From Candidatus Pseudomonas phytovorans (GTDB lineage: Bacteria; Pseudomonadota; Gammaproteobacteria; Pseudomonadales; Pseudomonadaceae): DNA of 64,000 nt. How positions within the stretch are numbered: position 1 is the first letter of the stretch; each line of letters begins with the position of its first letter. Shown here piece after piece: positions 60,557 to 64,000 of this stretch. The notes beneath the pieces were generated by a model, which did no database searches, had not been told where the DNA came from, and saw only the letters and a list, made by a program, of their open reading frames with translations. Location: the NCBI GenBank assembly GCA_029202525.1, contig CP119325.1, forward strand, positions 1,772,001-1,836,000, given 5' to 3'. The position numbers and the translations under genes are program-made.

Positions 60557-60832
60557 ATGAAGTTCATTCTGGGCCTGGGCAAGATCCTGACGGTCGCTTT
60601 CTGGGGCGTGGTGTTGTTCAATCAGCTGATGCCGCAGCCCTTGCCCTTGAATTTGTTGATCAATGCCGCTGGCATCGTCCTGTTTGGCTTGCACCTGCTC
60701 GAAGTGCTGTTCTTCAATGGCAGCTTGCGTGGGCGTAGCCACCGTTGGTTCGATCGTTTGCAGATCCTGCTGACAGGTATCTTCCATGTCATGTCCATTC
60801 CCCGTGCGCAGGAGGCGCCGCGAAATGCGTAA
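60557..60832 (+). CDS. DUF1145-family small membrane protein
   Basis: 91 residues with two or three membrane helices (FILGLGKILTVAFWGVVLFN, NLLINAAGIVLFGLHLLEVL). DUF1145 proteins are short inner membrane proteins of unknown role. A G-rich leader (GGGGCGGGGG) precedes the ATG. It overlaps the following gene by eight bases, so the two are translationally coupled. Confidence 0.8.
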   Translation: MKFILGLGKILTVAFWGVVLFNQLMPQPLPLNLLINAAGIVLFGLHLLEVLFFNGSLRGRSHRWFDRLQILLTGIFHVMSIPRAQEAPRNA

Positions 60833-61583
60833 TCTGATGTTGCTGGCCATGTTGGCCGCGCCCTTGGCCCAGGCTGAAAGCCTGGAAGTTGCTGCCAACT
60901 CCATGCTGCGCCTGCCCGACAAGTCGGCCAGCGTGCACTTCACGCACCTGCGCGTCGCAGATGCGGCAACCCTGCTGCTGCCTGCCTCGCTTGCGCAATT
61001 GAAAGTCGACCAGCTGGAACTGGGGCGTGATGCGCGTATTGCCATTGCCCCCTCCGATAGCCCCCTGCTGATCGAGGCGCGCAGCGCGAGGTTGGGTGAG
61101 GGCAGTGAATTCACTGCGACCGGGGCAGCGGGCAGTTACCAACGGGCAGCCCGTTCCGGCCGTAGTCTGGACCTGAAGCTGACTGAAGTGGATGCCGAGC
61201 GGGTGGTGATCGATGCCCGTGGCGGTGCAGGTGCACCCGGTTACGTGGGGCTTGATGGTGGCAACGGCCAGGCGGGTGGCTGCACCTGGGGCCAGGCCAG
61301 CCGTGGTGCCAATGGCGATGACGGCGGCAATGGGCACGATGGTGCACCGGGAGGACGCATTCGCCTGAGCGTGCCGCAGGGCTTCGCGCAAGAGCGCGTT
61401 GTCGTGCGCCTGGATGGCGGCGCCCCGGGCAAGCCTGGGGCGGCAGGCAAGGCGGGTAAAGGTGGGGCTAGCAAGGGGTGCCTGGTATACAGCACCGATG
61501 CTGGCGCCAATGGCCGGCCAGGGCAGCCGGGGCAACCAGGCTTGGCGGGTGCCGCAGGTGAGCTGATTCTGCAGCACCTCTGA
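60825..61583 (+). CDS. secreted collagen-like glycine-rich protein
   Basis: 252 residues with a signal peptide (RNLMLLAMLAAPLAQA). A beta-rich N-terminal part (to about 140) is followed by two collagen-like Gly-rich runs (GAGAPGYVGLDGGNGQAGGC and, later, NGRPGQPGQPGLAGAAG). Four cysteines could form disulfides. No catalytic motif is seen; a structural or surface role is possible. AGGAGG precedes ATG 60825. Confidence 0.75.
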   Translation: MRNLMLLAMLAAPLAQAESLEVAANSMLRLPDKSASVHFTHLRVADAATLLLPASLAQLKVDQLELGRDARIAIAPSDSPLLIEARSARLGEGSEFTATGAAGSYQRAARSGRSLDLKLTEVDAERVVIDARGGAGAPGYVGLDGGNGQAGGCTWGQASRGANGDDGGNGHDGAPGGRIRLSVPQGFAQERVVVRLDGGAPGKPGAAGKAGKGGASKGCLVYSTDAGANGRPGQPGQPGLAGAAGELILQHL

Positions 61584-61613
61584 GGCGCCCCGGCAGGAAC
61601 CGGGCAGCGCCTG

Positions 61614-62078
61614 TCAGAACATCAGGCGCGAACTGGCCACCGCTACCACCGCCAGGCCCAGCAGCAGGTTAACCCCTACCATCCGCCGGATGCGCCCGAG
61701 TACCGCCGCCCCTGTCGGCCAGTCCTCGGCCTGCACCGCCGTTTTCAATTCCGGCAGCAGCAACGCCTGAATGCGCATGAACAAGGCAAACATGGCGATG
61801 CCTCCGCCAATCATCACCTGCACATACTTTGGCGCAGTCTCGAATCCGCTGAAACGCATGTGCAACATGCCGATACCACTTATCGCCAATATCGCCACCG
61901 CCAGCCAGACCCAGCCGAAGAAGCGTCGGAAAACTTCCACCCACAGGCGCAGCCGCGCAGGCCCTTCAAGGGCCGCAACCGTTGCCGGGCGCAGCACCAG
62001 CCAGGCGAAGAACATGCCGCCGACCCATACCAGGGCAGCCAGAACATGCAGTGTGTAGGGCAGGGCAAAGGCCAGCAT
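61614..62078 (-). CDS. CopD-family membrane protein
   Basis: 154 residues with four membrane helices and the CopD-like HVLAALVWVGGMFF (conserved His) and VEVFRRFFGWVWLAV segments. Members are linked to copper resistance or to unknown membrane functions; no copper genes are near, so copper use is not claimed. GGAG lies before ATG 62078; 62090 is also possible. Convergent with the collagen-like gene and divergent from dinG. Confidence 0.8.
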   Translation of the reverse strand: MLAFALPYTLHVLAALVWVGGMFFAWLVLRPATVAALEGPARLRLWVEVFRRFFGWVWLAVAILAISGIGMLHMRFSGFETAPKYVQVMIGGGIAMFALFMRIQALLLPELKTAVQAEDWPTGAAVLGRIRRMVGVNLLLGLAVVAVASSRLMF

Positions 62079-62175
62079 CCGGATCTCCATGCGGCATAAA
62101 GGGCAATAGCGGGGTATGATAGCCGCCCATGCGAAACACTGAAAATATATCCAGCCCTACGGGCGCCTGCAGACC

Positions 62176-64000
62176 ATGATCAGCACCGAACTCAAAGCCA
62201 CCATCCAGGGCGCCTACTCGCGTTTTCTCGAAGCCAAAAGCCTCAAGCCGCGCTATGGCCAGCGCCTGATGATCGCCGAAGTGGCCAAGGTACTTGGCGA
62301 CATCGCCTGCGACGATGAAGGCCGCCGCGCGGGCGAGCCTGCCGTGGTTGCCGTCGAGGCGGGCACCGGTACCGGCAAGACGGTGGCCTACGCGCTGGCT
62401 GCGATCCCGGCTGCCAAGGCAGCCGGCAAGCGCCTGGTGATCGCCACTGCGACCGTGGCCCTGCAAGAGCAGATCGTCATCAAGGACCTGCCCGACCTGA
62501 TGCGTAACAGTGGCCTGAATTTCAGCTTCGCGCTGGCCAAAGGCCGTGGCCGCTACCTGTGCCTGTCCAAGCTCGACATCCTCCTGCAGGAGGGCCACGC
62601 CCAGTCGGCCACTGCCCAGTTGTTCGAGGAAGAAGGCTTCCGCATCGAAGTCGACGAGCGCAGCCAGAAGCTGTTCAACAGCATGATCGAGAAGCTTGCC
62701 GGCAACCGCTGGGACGGTGACCGTGACAGTTGGTCAGAAGCCCTGGAAGATCAGGACTGGGCCCGCCTGACCACCGACCATAGCCAGTGCACCGGGCGGC
62801 ACTGCCCGAATTTCCAGCAGTGCGTGTTCTACAAGGCCCGTGAAGGCATGGGCAAGGTCGATGTGATCGTTACCAACCACGACATGGTGCTGGCCGACTT
62901 GGCCCTGGGCGGCGGTGCGGTGTTGCCCGACCCGCGCGACACCATGTACGTGTTCGACGAAGGCCACCACCTGCCAGACAAGGCCATCGGCCACTTCGCC
63001 CACTATTCGCGCCTGCGCTCAACCGCAGACTGGCTGGAACAGACCGCCAAGAACCTGACCAAGTTGCTGGCCCAGCACCCGCTGCCCGGCGACCTGGGCA
63101 AGTACATCGAGCAGGTGCCGGAGTTGGCGCGGGAAGTGCGCACCCAGCAGCAGTTCATGTTCACCCTTTGCGAACAGGTTGCCGACTTCCGCCCCAGTGA
63201 AGACACCGAGGGCCGTGAGCGCCCGCGCTATCGCTTCGAAGGCGGCGTCGTGCCGGAACAGATACGCGAAGTGGGCATCGAGCTGAAGAAGGGCTTTGCC
63301 CGCCTCAACGATCTGTTCACCCGCCTGGCCGACCTGCTCAAGGAAGGCATGGACGGCGAGGTCAACATTGGCATCGCCAGCCATCAGGCCGAGGAGTGGT
63401 ACCCGTTGTTCGGTAGCCTGGTCACCCGTGCCCAGGGCAACTGGGAACTGTGGACGGCCTTTACCGCCGAAGATCCGGAAGACAGCCCGCCCATGGCGCG
63501 CTGGCTGACGCTGGCCGAGAGCGGTGCGATGTTCGACATCGAGGTCAACGCCAGCCCCATCCTTGCCGCCGAAATGCTTCGCCGCAGCCTGTGGAGCGTT
63601 GCCCACGGTGCGCTGGTGACGTCGGCGACGTTGACCGCGCTGGGCAAGTTCGACCGCTTCCGCATGCGCTCGGGTTTACCGCGTGATGCGGTGACCTGTG
63701 TGGTGCCCAGCCCGTTCGTGCACGGCGACGCCGGCCTGTTGCGGGTACCCGACCTCAAGGCCGACCCACGCGACGCGGCGGCACACACCGCGGCAATTAT
63801 CCGCGAGCTGCCGAACATCGTCGAAGGTGCCCGCGGCGCTCTGGTGCTGTTCTCCTCGCGCAAACAAATGCAGGACGTGTTCGATGGCCTGGACCGTGAC
63901 TGGCGCAAGCTGGTACTGATTCAGGGCAACCTGTCCAAGCAGGAAACCCTGAACAAGCACAAGGCGCGGGTCGACGATGGCCAGCACAGCGTGCTGTTCG
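62176..64000 (+). CDS. dinG: DinG-type ATP-dependent helicase (3' end outside window)
   Basis: 608 residues are visible. Walker A is EAGTGTGKT (61-69), Cys129, Cys205, Cys210 and Cys216 form the XPD-like [4Fe-4S] site, and VFDEGHHL is motif II. SHGALVTSATLT-like SAHGALVTSATLT marks motif III. It unwinds DNA 5' to 3' and R-loops during repair. The second RecA domain has just begun at the window edge. There is no strong SD; a 16-codon reading frame overlaps its ATG. Confidence 0.93.
   Translation, partial: MISTELKATIQGAYSRFLEAKSLKPRYGQRLMIAEVAKVLGDIACDDEGRRAGEPAVVAVEAGTGTGKTVAYALAAIPAAKAAGKRLVIATATVALQEQIVIKDLPDLMRNSGLNFSFALAKGRGRYLCLSKLDILLQEGHAQSATAQLFEEEGFRIEVDERSQKLFNSMIEKLAGNRWDGDRDSWSEALEDQDWARLTTDHSQCTGRHCPNFQQCVFYKAREGMGKVDVIVTNHDMVLADLALGGGAVLPDPRDTMYVFDEGHHLPDKAIGHFAHYSRLRSTADWLEQTAKNLTKLLAQHPLPGDLGKYIEQVPELAREVRTQQQFMFTLCEQVADFRPSEDTEGRERPRYRFEGGVVPEQIREVGIELKKGFARLNDLFTRLADLLKEGMDGEVNIGIASHQAEEWYPLFGSLVTRAQGNWELWTAFTAEDPEDSPPMARWLTLAESGAMFDIEVNASPILAAEMLRRSLWSVAHGALVTSATLTALGKFDRFRMRSGLPRDAVTCVVPSPFVHGDAGLLRVPDLKADPRDAAAHTAAIIRELPNIVEGARGALVLFSSRKQMQDVFDGLDRDWRKLVLIQGNLSKQETLNKHKARVDDGQHSVLF

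Noticed and set aside
1..64000. mobile elements, prophage, CRISPR arrays, tRNA/rRNA genes
   Set aside because: No transposase, integrase, repeat-spacer array, or cloverleaf was recognised by eye; a tRNAscan or IS search could still find something missed.

Overview
The window looks like chromosomal DNA of a Pseudomonas putida-group bacterium. The evidence is the GC-rich coding bias, short REP repeats built around GCGGGCaaGCCCGC, and a gene order (aauRS-aatJQMP, glpDRKF, argF, bfr/bfd, rnt-pyrC-motY-argG, nth-rnf, metG, dcd, ligase-associated repair genes, dinG) that I recall from the P. putida KT2440 chromosome. I saw no tRNA, rRNA, insertion sequence, prophage or CRISPR array. The genus call rests on recognised protein families, not on a database search.

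Layout. 1-3.6 kb: the 5' part of an FMN-binding glutamate-synthase-like gene, a Nudix hydrolase, metR and a secreted alpha/beta hydrolase. 3.6-10.8 kb: glpM, then the acidic amino-acid uptake system, with sigma-54 regulator AauR, sensor AauS and ABC transporter AatJQMP. A -24/-12 promoter and two upstream dyads precede aatJ. 10.8-15.2 kb: a 1440-residue leucine-rich-repeat protein with a C-terminal NEL-type E3 ubiquitin ligase signature. 15.2-20.2 kb: glycerol catabolism (glpD, glpR, glpK, glpF). 20.5-25.5 kb: ybaK, an orphan ABC ATPase coupled to argF, and an orphan molybdopterin oxidoreductase. 25.6-32 kb: iron/redox genes (grxD, bfr, bfd, peroxiredoxin), then rnt-pyrC, motY and argG.

32-42 kb: a membrane-protein gene broken by a nonsense codon, a LuxR-type response regulator, nth, a reduced Rnf-like cluster (A, D, G and E present; B and C absent), metG, apbC, a cold-shock gene and dcd. 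42-49 kb: the ligase-associated DNA damage set (PdeM phosphoesterase, Lhr-type helicase, ATP-dependent ligase, exonuclease) with an M14 zinc hydrolase inserted. 49-52 kb: a divergent penicillin-acylase-family lipoprotein. 52-57 kb: a MocR regulator facing a tightly overlapping four-gene operon (serine O-acetyltransferase-like, AlaX-like tRNA editing protein, MFS transporter, PLP-dependent beta-family enzyme). 57-64 kb: SEC-C proteins, a LEA14-like lipoprotein, two paralogous OmpA lipoproteins, a collagen-like secreted protein, a CopD-like protein and the start of dinG.

The best candidate for an undescribed system is the 52-57 kb cluster. Its gene content fits production and export of a non-proteinogenic amino acid, with self-protection by hydrolysis of mischarged tRNA. 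The Rnf-like complex without its iron-sulfur input modules and the NEL-type ligase in a soil pseudomonad come next. Functions are inferred from sequence alone.
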